Part shown: one piece after another, positions 25,095 through 36,600 of the stretch
How positions within the stretch are numbered: the stretch's first letter is position 1
Layout of the letters: each line of letters begins with the position of its first letter
NCBI GenBank assembly: GCA_006384855.1
Contig: VCJN01003285.1
Location: 1 to 64,000, forward strand
Direction of reading: 5' to 3'
DNA length: 64,000 nt
Source of the DNA: Tetraselmis striata
Lineage: Eukaryota > Chlorophyta > Chlorodendrophyceae > Chlorodendrales > Chlorodendraceae
Made by a program: the position numbers and the translations under genes
Notes under the pieces: generated by a model
Told to the model about the DNA's origin: nothing
The model's database searches: none
The model's input: only the letters and a program-made list of their open reading frames with translations

Positions 25095-28000
25095 ACCTCC
25101 CCCCCACCTCCCCCCCCCCCCCCCCCCCCCGTCCTACCTCCCGCATATGTCGCCCTGAGCAGCCCGCCTCGGACAGCACTTGGGAAGAATGCCCCGCGCA
25201 TTCCGAATAGCCTGGACAATGTGCGATCAGCGTTACCTTCTGGACAAATATTACATCGGCATTGCCACGCAGTAAGGACACCTGTAAGAAGCGGCGTTTT
25301 ATTCGGCAACGAACGGAATATTCTCAGTTCGGAGCTGATGTTCGCGTGTCACTCAATGATGGGGAAAATGGCACATCCCAATCCCTTCTCGCCTTGCCCA
25401 CTGGACACAGGTGGGTGGAAGAGGAGGAGGAGCTGGCTTTGTACGGCAAGCCGCCGGATGTGAGCACGCTGCCCGGCTTCGCGCGCCCCAAGGAATACTC
25501 CGCGGCCCCCCGGCGGCGCGTGTTTGACGAGGAGGGCAACTGGATCACGGTGCCCAAGTCCATGAAGGGCCTGCCGCAGCTGCTGCGCCGGCCGATGAGC
25601 CACCTGTGGGAGGAGACGCCCGACCACAACATGCGCAACGGCAAGCAGCGCTGGCAGCCCACCATCAGCGAGTTCCGACAGCCCAAGGCCCCCGTCCCCA
25701 TGGGCGAGGTGGCCGGCAGGTGCGCCAGCCGCTGCCGCCACTGGCACCCGGCCGCCCGCCGCCCTCCCCCCCCCCCCCCCCCCCCCCCGGCGCACCGATC
25801 CATGCAAGAGGGCTGCCACTGACACCGCTGACGGCGCGCGCTGCGCCCCGGCAGGCTGCTCACCACGCACCGCCCCAACGCCGCTGCGGATCACCTCCTC
25901 CGCGCGGCGGTCGACATCAGCAAAACAGGCCACCTGCAGCTCGCAGCGGAGACGCAGCTCACCATCGACCGCCCCACCACCGCGATGCGCGAGGTGAGCC
26001 CCCCCCCCCCCCCCCCCACCGCCCCCCCCCGGGGACCCCCCTTGCCCTGCGATGCGAGCATCCCTTTTAGCCCTACATGCCGTTGGCAGGCGGGCCCACT
26101 CAGCACTGGTAGACATGCAGACGCCCTCCCTCCCTATTCCGTGATTTGATTTCAGACGCCCCATTGAGTAGGTAGTGTTGTTGAGCTGGTATGGTTCTTA
26201 GGGTGTAGGGTTCTTAGGGTTTTACTGCTAAAAATCCCTATTTAAAGACCCAAACCCGTTTAGTGTTGGTGCCGCGCTTACAGGTAGCGCGTGCATTGCC
26301 ATGGCCAGGTGCACGCTGGCGGTGGTGAGGGCGGTGCAGACCCAAGAGGCCATTACCGACCCCCATGCCGCTCTCTCGTGTGAATAGATGTCAGGCAGGC
26401 AGCCGGGCCGGGGGCTGGGGCACCTTGTAGCTCGGGCACCTTCCTGCGTTTGACCGCGCGCCTTCAGGGCGGATGCCGCTTGCGCATGGCGTCGGCGCAA
26501 AGGCACGTTGAATGCGGGGTGGGCACAGGCGCCATGAGGCTGTCGGCGCTGCTGCGCGCAGGGCGGGCGCATGGCGCTCACGCGGCTGCTGCCGGACGAG
26601 GAGCTGCTGCGCAGCTCGTGGGACAAGGGCAAGGAGGAGGTCAGGTGGGAGCGGTCCGACGCGGTGTCGCTCAACGTGGTGCTGGCGCCCTCGCGCGACC
26701 GCACCGTCATCTCCTTCGAGGAGAAGCTGGTGGACAGCAAGGACCCCCTGAAGCCACGTCTGTCCGTCTTTGAGGCTGTGGACGGCTCCAAGGCAGGACC
26801 ACCTCCCACACACCCTGCGCCAGCCTACCCGACAACACTCACCGGACACCACCAAAACAGCGCCATCCTACATCTCAAAGAGCGCCCACATCTCCCGACC
26901 CTGCCTTTGCGCCCTCGCAGGTGTATCAAGACCTCTTCCCCGCCTACCAGCTCCCCAACGGAAAGCGGGCCCACTTTTACTTTCAGGTGCGGTGACGCCA
27001 CGCCACCTCCCCGCCAGCACTTGCAAACTTGGCAGCAGTTCGCCATCGCTGCTCTCTGTTGTCCACTCGCCCGCGCCGTGCCCCCAACGACCCGGTCATC
27101 GCCGGTTCTCTTTCACCAACCGGGTCCGGGCTGAGCTGAGCGGGACGGTGCGCCTGCGGCCGGCAGGGCGGGTCCCTGGTGGACGAGGTGGAGGTGCTGC
27201 TGCCGGCGCCCCCCGCGCGCCCCAGCAGCATCCCCTCGGCGCTGCAGCGCCAGTTCCCCATGACAGACGTGCTGAGCAAGATCAGCCGGCCGCCGGGCTC
27301 CGCGCCGCCGTTCATCCCCTACAAGCCGGTGCCGCGCCTGGCGCCACTGCCTAAGAAGCACACCCTCCGCGTGAAGGCGCCGCTGCTGCTGACCACCAAG
27401 GCGTTTGGCAACCTGCGCCCCGACAACCTGCAGTTCATCGTCAAGTTCAACCGCATCACTTCCACCGAGGTACGCGCCGCGCGGATCCCCTCCTACTGCA
27501 TTCACCGCCATGTGCCCGCCATTGCCGGCGCCCCGCGCAGCATCAATGCACGCCGGGACGCGATGCCACTTGGGGGCTTAGGTTTTTAGCCAACCCTGAA
27601 AGCCCAAGTCCCCATACGCAAACATGTGCACGCCTACATGGCACACAGCGGTGTTTGTGGTCCGGCTGCCTCTGCGGGCGCGCCCGACTCGCGCGGTCCA
27701 TTGCCTGAAGCTGCCCGGCTGTGCAGACGGAGACGTCCACGGAAGACGTGTACGTGGCGCCCGTGGAGGAGCGCGAGCCGTGGGAGCTTCCCAAGTCCAT
27801 ATTCAAGCCGCGCGTGAAGGAGGCCGACTCCCGGGACTTCTGGGACAACGACATCGTGAGGGCCACCTCGCCATCGGCTACGCAACCCCCCAACCCCCCT
27901 TCACCCTTTTGCCGGCATATTCTGGCTGCAACTTCAGCGATTAGAATGCTCAGCCCTCCCAGGGAGACTGATGCGATCGGGGGCGTCATGGCCTGCCTGC

Positions 28001-31000
28001 CGCTTGCAGGTCACCAACAAGGTGTTTGAGCGCGACTGGCAGCGCTCGACCGCCAAAGAGAAGTTCTACGGCTTTCTTCTGCGGGAGAACAAGGGCAACA
28101 CGAACAACGACAAGCCCACGGACGAGCAATGCATCAAGCAGGTGCACGACGTCATGAAGAAGTACTACAAGTCCTTCTACTCGTGCTTCATGTACTTTGG
28201 TGCGTCCCCCACACAACCCTCCAACACGCCAGGGGAAGCCTGGAGACATATGTGTATCAGCATGGCACCATGTGTGCGACCCTGAGGACTGTGTTCATGG
28301 AACTGACCCCCCCCCCGCCTCTCCTTTCCCCCGGTTGCTGACGTATCCAGCGAGCATCGGCAGCGGCAGCCCCTTCCACATGCAGCTCAACCCCTGGACA
28401 ATGTTCCTGGACAGCGCCAACATCCCCGACGCCGAGTCCCTCTACATCAAGCGCTCTGACTGCGACACGCTGTTCATTGTCTCCAACTACGTGGCGGACA
28501 AGAAGGCACCCGAGAACAAGGCCCGTCCGCAGCACCCCACATCCCCCCCCCCCCCCCCCCCCGCACCTTGGGTCTCCAATCCCACCGCCACCACGCCTTG
28601 CCGTACTCGCACATCAGCGCGCAGCGCAGCAATGGCCGGCTGACACATCGCCGAATGGCGGCGTGCGCAGGTGAATGACGACCACGCGCTGATGCGCTTT
28701 GAATTCATGGAAGCCGTGGTCCGTGCCGCGGCGGCCAAGTATGGCAAGGGCATCGCCACGGTGGACCTGGCGGAGGCGGTGGAGATGCTGTTCCTGAAGA
28801 ACATCCTGCCCGCGCTCACCCCGTACTCCGCCATCTGGCCCAATGACTTTCGCGAGTCGCGCCTGTACACAGAAGAGTGCGACAGCCTGTTCAAGAAACA
28901 CTCCGTGCTGCTCAAGGCCATCTACAGCAGGTGCGGCGAGCCCCCCCCCCCCCCCCCCCACAACCCCCCAACAGCCGCCACTTGCCTGCATCGGCACAAG
29001 TCAGCCCCCCCCCCCCCCCCCCCCCGCCCCCGGTGCTACCTTGAATCCCCCCATAGCAGCCGGACATACAAACGTGTCAACCCATACCAGAAGCAGCGTG
29101 CTGCAATGACACGCGGTGGGGAGGGGGGGTGGGGGGGGGGGGGGGGCTCGATGAGCATGTTGAGATGGGCGGTATATTGTCAGACAAGGAAAGCAGCAGG
29201 ACCGGCCCGCGGAGTCTCACGCCGTGCTGTGATTGCGGCCACACGCGGGTTCAGGTACCGCCTGCGGCCCTCCGGGGGCGGCCTGCGGCCCAAGGTGCTC
29301 AAGCTGGACGGCTGGCACAAGCTCATGGACGACGTCAACATGTGCGACGGGCAGTTTGCGCTGCAAGAGGCCACGCAGTGCTTCATGTGGTCGCGCATGG
29401 TCGTCATCGACGAGCTCAAGGCAGGCGCCTCGGCCCCGGCCTGCGTGCCTGCGCTGATGACCCCGTGCCAGTGCCGCCCAATTACGAGGGCGATTGCCAT
29501 TGCCACCATTTGCCATTCACCCCACCGTAGGGGAAGGGGGGGGGGGGGGGGGGCTTTGCGCGCTGCTGCAATGGTCCCTGCCGGCATCTCAGCTGTGCGG
29601 GTGCGCTGTGGCAACGCCCTGTTGCAGGACTTTGCCCGCTACGAATGCCTCACCTTCATCGACTTTTTGGAGGCGCTCGGCCGCGTGGCCGAGATGAAGT
29701 TCTTGCCCGCGGCCAGCGACCTCAAGACTGCTGGGTACGCCGACCCCCCCCCCCCCCCCCCTTCCCTCCCCCCCGCCCCCGCCCCGCCGGGCGCTGTTCT
29801 ACTTACAGGACGAAACCGACATAGCATTGCAGCGACTTTCAGTTCGCGGCCCCTCATCCCCCCCCCCCCCCCCCCCATCCACACACACACACACACACAC
29901 TGCTACAGGTACGACAACGTCCTGGAATGGGCCATCGCAAAGGAGAGCGGCGAAGACGGCGGCGAGGGCAGCACGCTGTTCAAGCCCCGCGAGTCGTGCA
30001 TCCTGCACATGCCCAAGACACGGCCGCTGTACGCCAAGGTGCCCCCCCTCCCCCCCCCGTTCCAACCTCCTCTTCCGTCTCCGTTGTCCCCTCCAGCGCT
30101 TCGTGGCAGCATTGGCGGCTCAGCCATTAGCATTTTCCACACACGCTACGCATTAATACTTTGCGCTTGGAACATCTGCCTTTGCAACTACTTGGACCAT
30201 CAGTATCAGCGCGCGGGGGCGGTAGTCTGAGTAGCGGGGCGGGAAGGTGGGGGGGGGAGAGGGGGGCTCCCAGCTTCAATAAATGGCGTGTGCCTGGCGA
30301 CGTGCAGCATCTGGCGCCGGGGCGCTAGGGCAAACAATTATAGCGCCCCTGACACTGTTTCACACACATAATATCATATCATATCAAACCACATCATATT
30401 ATATTGTATCATATCATATCATATCATATCATATCATATCATATCATATCATATCATATCATATCATATCATATCATATCACATCACATCACATCACATC
30501 ACATCACATCACATCACATCATATCATATCATATCATATCATATCATATCATATCATTATGGTATTACGTTATAATATATTATATCATATATCCTATACA
30601 TTAATCAAACATTGTGGTATTATCTTGTCATATCATATTATATCACACCATATCATTTCGTATCGTATCGTTATGATATGATTTGATATTTTGATATCAT
30701 AATATAATATCATATCATTTTTATTACATTATAGTATCATATCATATACTGTATGTTATATAATTTTACACGTGGTACCGACGACTCTATGCTCAGCACA
30801 GGTTTTGAGATATTACTGCGTGTGCGGTGTGACTCGTACGTCATGTGGATATCCCCTGGCACTGCTCCAGTCTCGCTCTTGCGCCTCTAGCCCAAGACTT
30901 TTCGACGAAATCAGAGTCGTGCCGCCAGTGGCTAGCTGCTGAACAGCTGCAACAATGCGCCATGCTGAGTGTGCGTCGTTAGGCGGTGAGGCTATGCTAG

Positions 31001-31295
31001 TACAGCAGCGATGATGTTAGGGGAGAGAGCCCGCTGCCCGCTGGTGTGGATGGCACCGGCACTGCGCCGCTTACTTGATGGGCGCTCCGCAACCACACTC
31101 GCAGCAGGCTGCCCCCTGGGCTCCCTCCCCGCCTCGTTGACACGCTCCCGTGCCGTTTCCCGCGCGCAGGTGGACGTCCTGCTGGACTACATCTTCCGGC
31201 GCCTGTTCTACGACCCGACGCAGCCGGAGGCGCAGTACAGCAAGGACGCCACGCTGCGCCTCGTCCGCAAGATCGACAAGGAGATGGGCTCCTGA
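15938..31295 (+). CDS. Very large armadillo-repeat protein of unknown function (about 31 exons)
   Basis: I place the start at ATG 15938 (MDPGDSRPGSSR); an earlier exon is possible. Order of exons: a Ser/Pro/Gly-rich N-terminus (15938-16318); a block with TTTFWGWKLQLFWELPFYDI (16731-16892); helical ARM-like repeats from 17514 onward (GVHGIWELAVNPDNHNDIV, WTVVQTTCNAIWALSTSSS, MAFQTMSLAKYP, CLAATLATLASNEDAA, YYYTLCALLNLSTLKDNQTI) interrupted by an acidic low-complexity linker (22106-22454); a Pro/Arg/Trp-rich segment (25411-25993); then a conserved-looking C-terminal region (26571-31295) with FERDWQRSTAKEKFYGFLL, YKSFYSCFMYFG, DSANIPDAESLYIKRSDCDT, FIDFLEALGRVAEMKFLP and a final exon VDVLLDYIFRRLFYDPTQ ending at the TGA 31293-31295. 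Exon frames are consistent across splice sites. I cannot name the family; it may be a scaffold, and a ciliary or cytoskeletal role is only a guess. Two adjacent genes meeting near 25.1-26.5 kb are possible, but no stop or poly(A) signal there forces that. Confidence 0.7.
19320..19580. repeat. Dispersed repeat, copy A (partial), in an intron of the armadillo gene
   Basis: Shares with copy B a string of blocks in the same order: GAAATAG.CTTGATAAT, TCTTGAAAA, CATTGCAAATTGAT, GTACATTGTTTGACTTA, TTACGTGCA, ACTACGCGTTAGC and CAGGAAACCTGATC. It is followed at about 19678-19870 by short tandem CCAGCAGCGAGTA-type units. Confidence 0.85.
20053..20500. repeat. Dispersed repeat, copy B, in the same intron
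   Basis: Runs from GAAATGGAAATAGTCTTGAT to AATTGCCACCTGCGCGCTAG. The 5' half matches copies A and C; the tail (ACGCTAGAAGGATGGC ... CACAGCCAG ... GCGCTAGTC) matches the tail of copy C. AT-rich against GC-rich exons, with no coding capacity. Probably a short non-autonomous element; no clear TIR or target duplication was seen. Confidence 0.85.
30369..30770. repeat. (CATAT)n pentanucleotide microsatellite in the last intron
   Basis: Tandem catat units, with a block of cacat variants at 30478-30520, degenerating after about 30555 into AT-rich sequence with scattered matches. It lies between the exon ending near 30038 and the last coding exon at 31170. The long Ser-Tyr-His-Ile frames here are artefacts. 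Confidence 0.96.
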
Positions 31296-31406
31296 AACCG
31301 TCGCTCGCGGCCGCGGCGTTGCCACCGGCGGCAGCCTGCTGGTCCGCTCATAACCGCCCCTGCCGGCGGTCTGCCGCCAGCACACAGCCAAGGAGGACGG
31401 CGTGCT

Positions 31407-31411
31407 TGTAA
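31407..31411 (+). terminator. Candidate TGTAA polyadenylation signal of the armadillo gene
   Basis: TGTAA lies 112 bases after the stop codon, a typical distance for chlorophyte 3' ends. Confidence 0.45.
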
Positions 31412-31920
31412 CCATTGTAGTGTGGAGCGTGCAGGCACCTGCCGCTTCGCCCCCCCTCCAGCCCCCCGCTGCACCGCCCAGCGCCCTCTGCTCAGCGGCA
31501 CCGATTCTGGCTTCCGTCTAACGCGATATGACAACACCCGCACCGCCTCCCCTCTCCCCCCCCCCCCCCCCCCCTTACTGTAGAGTGTTCACTTTTGAAT
31601 TGTCCTTTTCTGCGTGTTTTCGTGTATGGGCTTAGGGCTTAGGGTTTTTGGGAGTCTAGGGTTTAGGGTTTCCATCAAAGTAAAGCAAAGTTGGCCCCGG
31701 GTCATCAGCCGAAGCCGCCCCAGCGCTTGGCCTCGTGCGCCAACTACAGTCGTACGTCTGGCACAGCCATTAGACCATTGCCTCATTCCAACCCCGAAGC
31801 GCTAACGCATCAAACCGGGGACCTCTCGTGGAAGAGACCACCTCTTTACCGAGCGGACAGACAACCATTATCCGTGATTATAATGAAAGCCCTGGCAACT
31901 TGCATTGTAATCATCACACA

Positions 31921-31961
<41 letters not shown>

Positions 31962-32537
31962 GCACACACACACATGTATACATGCACACCTGTTACAGAC
32001 TGAGTACTGTAGCAAACTCGTGCGGCAGCCTGACGCTGGCCCCCGCACCACCATCCACTTCAGACCAACTGCACAGCCGGTCCGAATGCTGCCGCCAGAT
32101 CTGCGCAAGGTCCGTGTGACCGTGCCCCCCCCCCCCCCCGCTTTCCCCCTTCACCTCAGCCGCCCCACTGCACTGCTTTTCTCCATTATCGAAATGTCAG
32201 GACGGATGGGGAAGAGAAGGACATCGAGGACGTATTTGGGTGACGCGCCGCAGGGTGTTAGGGTTTCGCAGAGGTTTTAGGGTTTAGGGTTTGCGGTAAG
32301 ACTTGAATAAGCGCACCTCTAACCAATTGGCAAATCCGAAGCGTGTGGTGTCATGCCACTTCCGTGCCGATTCTTAAATTTGCTTTTTCCCGCACTGCTC
32401 CTTTCCTGCGCTTGGCGTGTTGGGGTGGGGATGATATGGTCCGGGGGCCGACGTCACAGACGCGGTCCTGGCCTCCAAGCCCTGACAGGTCGGCCCAGGT
32501 CCCCCCGCAGGTTTGGGCACTGCAGGATGGGGCGGTC
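31412..32537. other. Tail-to-tail intergenic region with telomere-like motifs and a CA repeat
   Basis: Separates the 3' ends of the armadillo gene (+) and the PNISR-like gene (-). Contains a C tract at 31557-31574, degenerate TTAGGGTTT copies at about 31630-31672 and 32258-32291, and a (CA)n run at 31914-31972. No coding sequence was recognised. Confidence 0.7.
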
Positions 32538-33550
32538 TCAGCCGCGCGGGCTGCGGCGGCGGGAGCTGTCCCGGTGGTGGTCGTCGCGTGCGCGCTTGCC
32601 GTCCCTGCGCCGCTCCTTGCGGTCCCGTGACGGGCTGCGCCGCCGCCGCTTGGGGCTCTCTGCGCGCGGCGCCTGCAGAGTGTGGTTGATATGTTAATTA
32701 CAACTATATCAACGACGCATTGTAAGTGGGCGAGCAGCTATATAGTTACTAAATACATAATTCAGTAATTGTATAGATTAACTCATTTACATCACGAAAT
32801 ACATGACTTATAATGATAATTATATGAATAAAGCCCGTATTCATCGGTTTGTAGTTATTTTGATATTAGTTGGTAACACTGGCCGAGCAGCCGGGGGCGC
32901 ACTCAGCTGGAAGCCAAACGGTGCGTGCAATATGTGTGTGGGTGTGGGCGTGGGCGTGGGTGTGGGCGTGGGCGTGGGTGTGCGCGTGCTAACTTCATTT
33001 GGGCAGCGGTGAACGGGTTTTAGGGTTTGTTAGTTTTGGGTTTGGGTTTAGGGTGCAAAAATAAACCATAACCCTAACCCCGTAATCCCTAAAGCCTTTG
33101 AACCTGAAAACGCACAAGGATAGACACGGAAACAGAGCAGGGCGAGGGGGAGGACGAAAGGGAAGAAGGCGGCGGCGGGATGGCGGGGGGGTCGGCAGCG
33201 GGCGCACCTTTTTGTGGTGGTGGCGATCGCGGCTGCGCGCCGACCGGCTGCGGCTGCGGCTCTTGCGGCTGCCCTGCCGGCTGCTTCGGCTGCTCTTGTG
33301 CTCTGCGCCGCCAGCAGCGCATCAGACCCTTCAGCCACCAACCATCACATGGCAACAGTGCCACGGCAGACGCTGGCCCGCAGAATACCGGCAGTCAGAA
33401 AGGGGGGCGCCAGGGGAGGGGGGAAGCAGGTGGCGCAGCATGGCCGCCTGTTTGTCGCCAGAGCGATAACCAGCACGATCCGCCCAGGAGGTGCCGCCTG
33501 TCATGAAACCTTAGTCACCCAGTACCCCCTCTCCCCAACTGACCACCATT

Positions 33551-33607
<57 letters not shown>

Positions 33608-36600
33608 TAATCTATCTACCTCTCTGACTTGGTGCACCACATGATAGCACTAAAGCTCCAGCCAGCAGTGGCACACACCATCCGCATGCGATGTAGTCTA
33701 GCTGACAATCAACATAGCATGCAGGTATGCAAACCACAGCAGCAAAACAGGCGACAGTTCCGAGCACCCAGGGTGCAGGTCCAGCCTGTGCTGTCCGTGC
33801 TCTCCCCATGTAGCTTTGCTGCGTTCGTGCGGCTGTCAGCGCAGGCAGGTGGGGCTGCTGGGTGGTGGGGCGCCCAGTCGGGGATCAGCGAGCAGCGCAC
33901 CCTTCTCCCTGTGGTGTTTGCCCTTCTTCGGCGAGCGAGAGCGCGAGCGCCGGCGCGGCGAGCGGCTCCGGGCTCTGTGCTTGGGGCTGCGATACCTGTG
34001 CGCGAGCGGTCACCGGCGTGGGACGTCAGGCCAACCGGGGTTCCACGCCCGAGGGGCTGCGGTCATGCCAGACAGCGAGGCAGAGGCTGAGAAGGGTAAC
34101 ACAAGCATGTGGTCCTCATCTGATGGGTTGATTAGACAGAGGGGGAAGGGGGGGGGGGGGGGGGGGGGGGATGCTAATCGGCCTTAGATGGGGCGGGGGG
34201 AGAGGGGGCAGCGCACTGCTTCTGCTTTGGGCTTGCGCTCCTCCTGCCAGGCGACCTATCAGACCGCCGCCCGGACGCCTCCTTGCCCCTACCGCGGCCA
34301 TGCTTCTGGTCCTTCTCCTTCTCCTTGGCGTCCTTTCCGTGAGCCTCGTGCTTCTGGCCCTGCTCTCGGTCCTTCTCCTTCGCGTCCTTTCCGCGAGGTC
34401 GCTGGCTCCCCTCCCGCTCACCGTTTGCCGACGCCTCCACCTCCGCCGCTCGCTGCGCCGCGTCCCGCGCGCCAGCACCGTCCTCCGCCGCCACCATGTG
34501 CGCATCGTCGCCCTGCAGGCAAGCGGCGGGCAGGGAGGGAGGCAGTGGGGCGCGGCTCGGCTACGGGAACACGTGGCACACACGACACTGCGCCCGTCAG
34601 CTGCCACCCAGCCGGGGTTGCAGGGGGGGGGGGGGGGGGGGGTGACACACAGCTGGCACTCTCACAGTGCCCCTCGCGAAAGAGCATCAGAAGACTTATC
34701 AACACCATCGCGTGTTAGCAACTATCAGCGACTTGATGCGTCGTATTTATCGCACAAAAATTCATTGTGTAACTTATTGCCGCTTGCTGATGAAAACGGT
34801 TGTTGCTGCTGCTGGAGCACAAACTCACCAGTAAATCAGGATGGAAGTTCGGCACCTAGAATAGAATATCATGAAAAATGTCTTGATAATTGCCTTTTCT
34901 TGAAAGAAGACTGACAGTTACATCTTGATCGTATTGCAAATTGATTTCGGATATTGCTAAGGACTTTTGGAGTTAGTTTTCCCCATTACTACTGAGGAAA
35001 AGTTGACGTACATTGTTTCGTCAAAATAGACAGCGATACAGGGCTGCGCATCTATGCACAACGATAACATTATGTTAATGACTACTGCGTGTTTATATCA
35101 TCGTGCACTCGGCCTGTTGCGATCAGGCAATATTGGGGGGTGGTACCAATGTGGTACAGGCCGGTTTGCCAGTGCCAGTACCACTACGAGGATGGAGTAG
35201 CAAGTAGTACCGGTACGCGAGTAATCGGGTTCATTGGCTTATTGCAACGCTAGAAGGGTGGCGAATTACACAGCCAGACCATCATTCAAAATCAATTGCC
35301 ACCTCCGCGCTAGTCACCAATGTATGATGGAAATGATAAAGCAAAACAAATGCGGCGAGTGATGCCCTCTCGGGCTATCACTGATGGCATGGTGGACAGG
35401 GGGTGGTACATCGGCAAGGGGCAGCCGAGAGAGGGAAGGGGCAAAACCTGCGGCATTGGCTTCAGGCGCTCCCCCTCCGTCTCACGCGGCTGCCCGTCGA
35501 CGCTGATGCTGTACGCGGGCGGCTGCAGCGAGAGGTCCACGTGCAGCACGACCGCCTCCACGTCGCGGTAGCTGCCCTCCGCGAGGCGCTTCCGGTATAG
35601 CACCCTCTCACCCTTGCGGAACATCCGCGGGGCGGCGGCCGGGCTGCGCGGCGCTGCGGGCCCCGGCGATGGCGGTGTCGCGGGTGCGTCCGCCTGCAGG
35701 GAGGCCTCCTCCGCTGCCGGTTGCTGGGGCTGCGGCTGCGGCGGCGGCGGCGGCGGCTGCGACTGCGCCTCCTCCGCGTCCTCGTCCGAGTCGTCCGCGC
35801 TCCCGTAGCCCAGCCCTAGCAGGTCCTGCCCCGGGCCGCCGCCGCTGCTGCCGCTGCTGCTGCTGCAATGAGACGAGAGGTGGAAGAGATGATGGAGAAA
35901 GGGGGGTGGGGCAAGAGAGTCACAATCAGGTCTCACTCACCCCTGTTCCCACTCTCCCATGCAGGGGAGGGGGGGGGGGGGGGGGGAGGGGCACCTCTTG
36001 CCGCCGCCGCCGCCGCCGCCCCTCTGCCCTACCCTTGCCGTCGCCACTGCATCCGCCTCGCGCAGCTTTGCCGCCTGCTCAGCAATCTCACCTGCAAAGT
36101 TGGATGATTTGAAGGACGGGGCCGCCAGTTGAGTGACTGCATGCCATCCAATCCCCCCCCCCCCCTCCCTCAGCCCTCCATCCCCCTACTGTGCAGACGC
36201 CCTCCCCACCCCGGCAGCCAGGCACTCCGCCATGCCTCGGGTAGTAAGAGTTAGCCCCGGGGGGGGGGGGGGGGGGGGGAGGATGCGTACTGAACATCTC
36301 CTCCGTGACCTCCAGCAGCAGCTCTGTCAGCTGCTTGCGCACCAGCTCCGGCGGGATGCTCTCCGCCTGCTGCTCCTCCTCCTCCGAGTAGTCATCGCTG
36401 TCTGAGGAGCTCGGGCTCGTCGGCAGCACTGCACGCGCCACCCGCCCCGGTACGCCGCCGCCCTCCACTCCATCCTGCTCCCCATCACCGCTGCCTTTAG
36501 CACCCTCCGCACCGCCGCCGCCCCCGCCGCTACTGCCGTTCTGGGGCGGCACTGCCTCCGCTGTGTCGCCGCCTGCACCCCACCAGCCGACCCATCACCG

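Noticed and set aside
28671-30230. Single 519-codon exon
   Set aside because: It reads through three or more introns with clear donors and acceptors and poly-C/poly-G tracts; only the exon parts look like protein.
30283-30681. Ser-Tyr-His-Ile repeat protein
   Set aside because: Translation of the CATAT microsatellite in the last intron of the armadillo gene.
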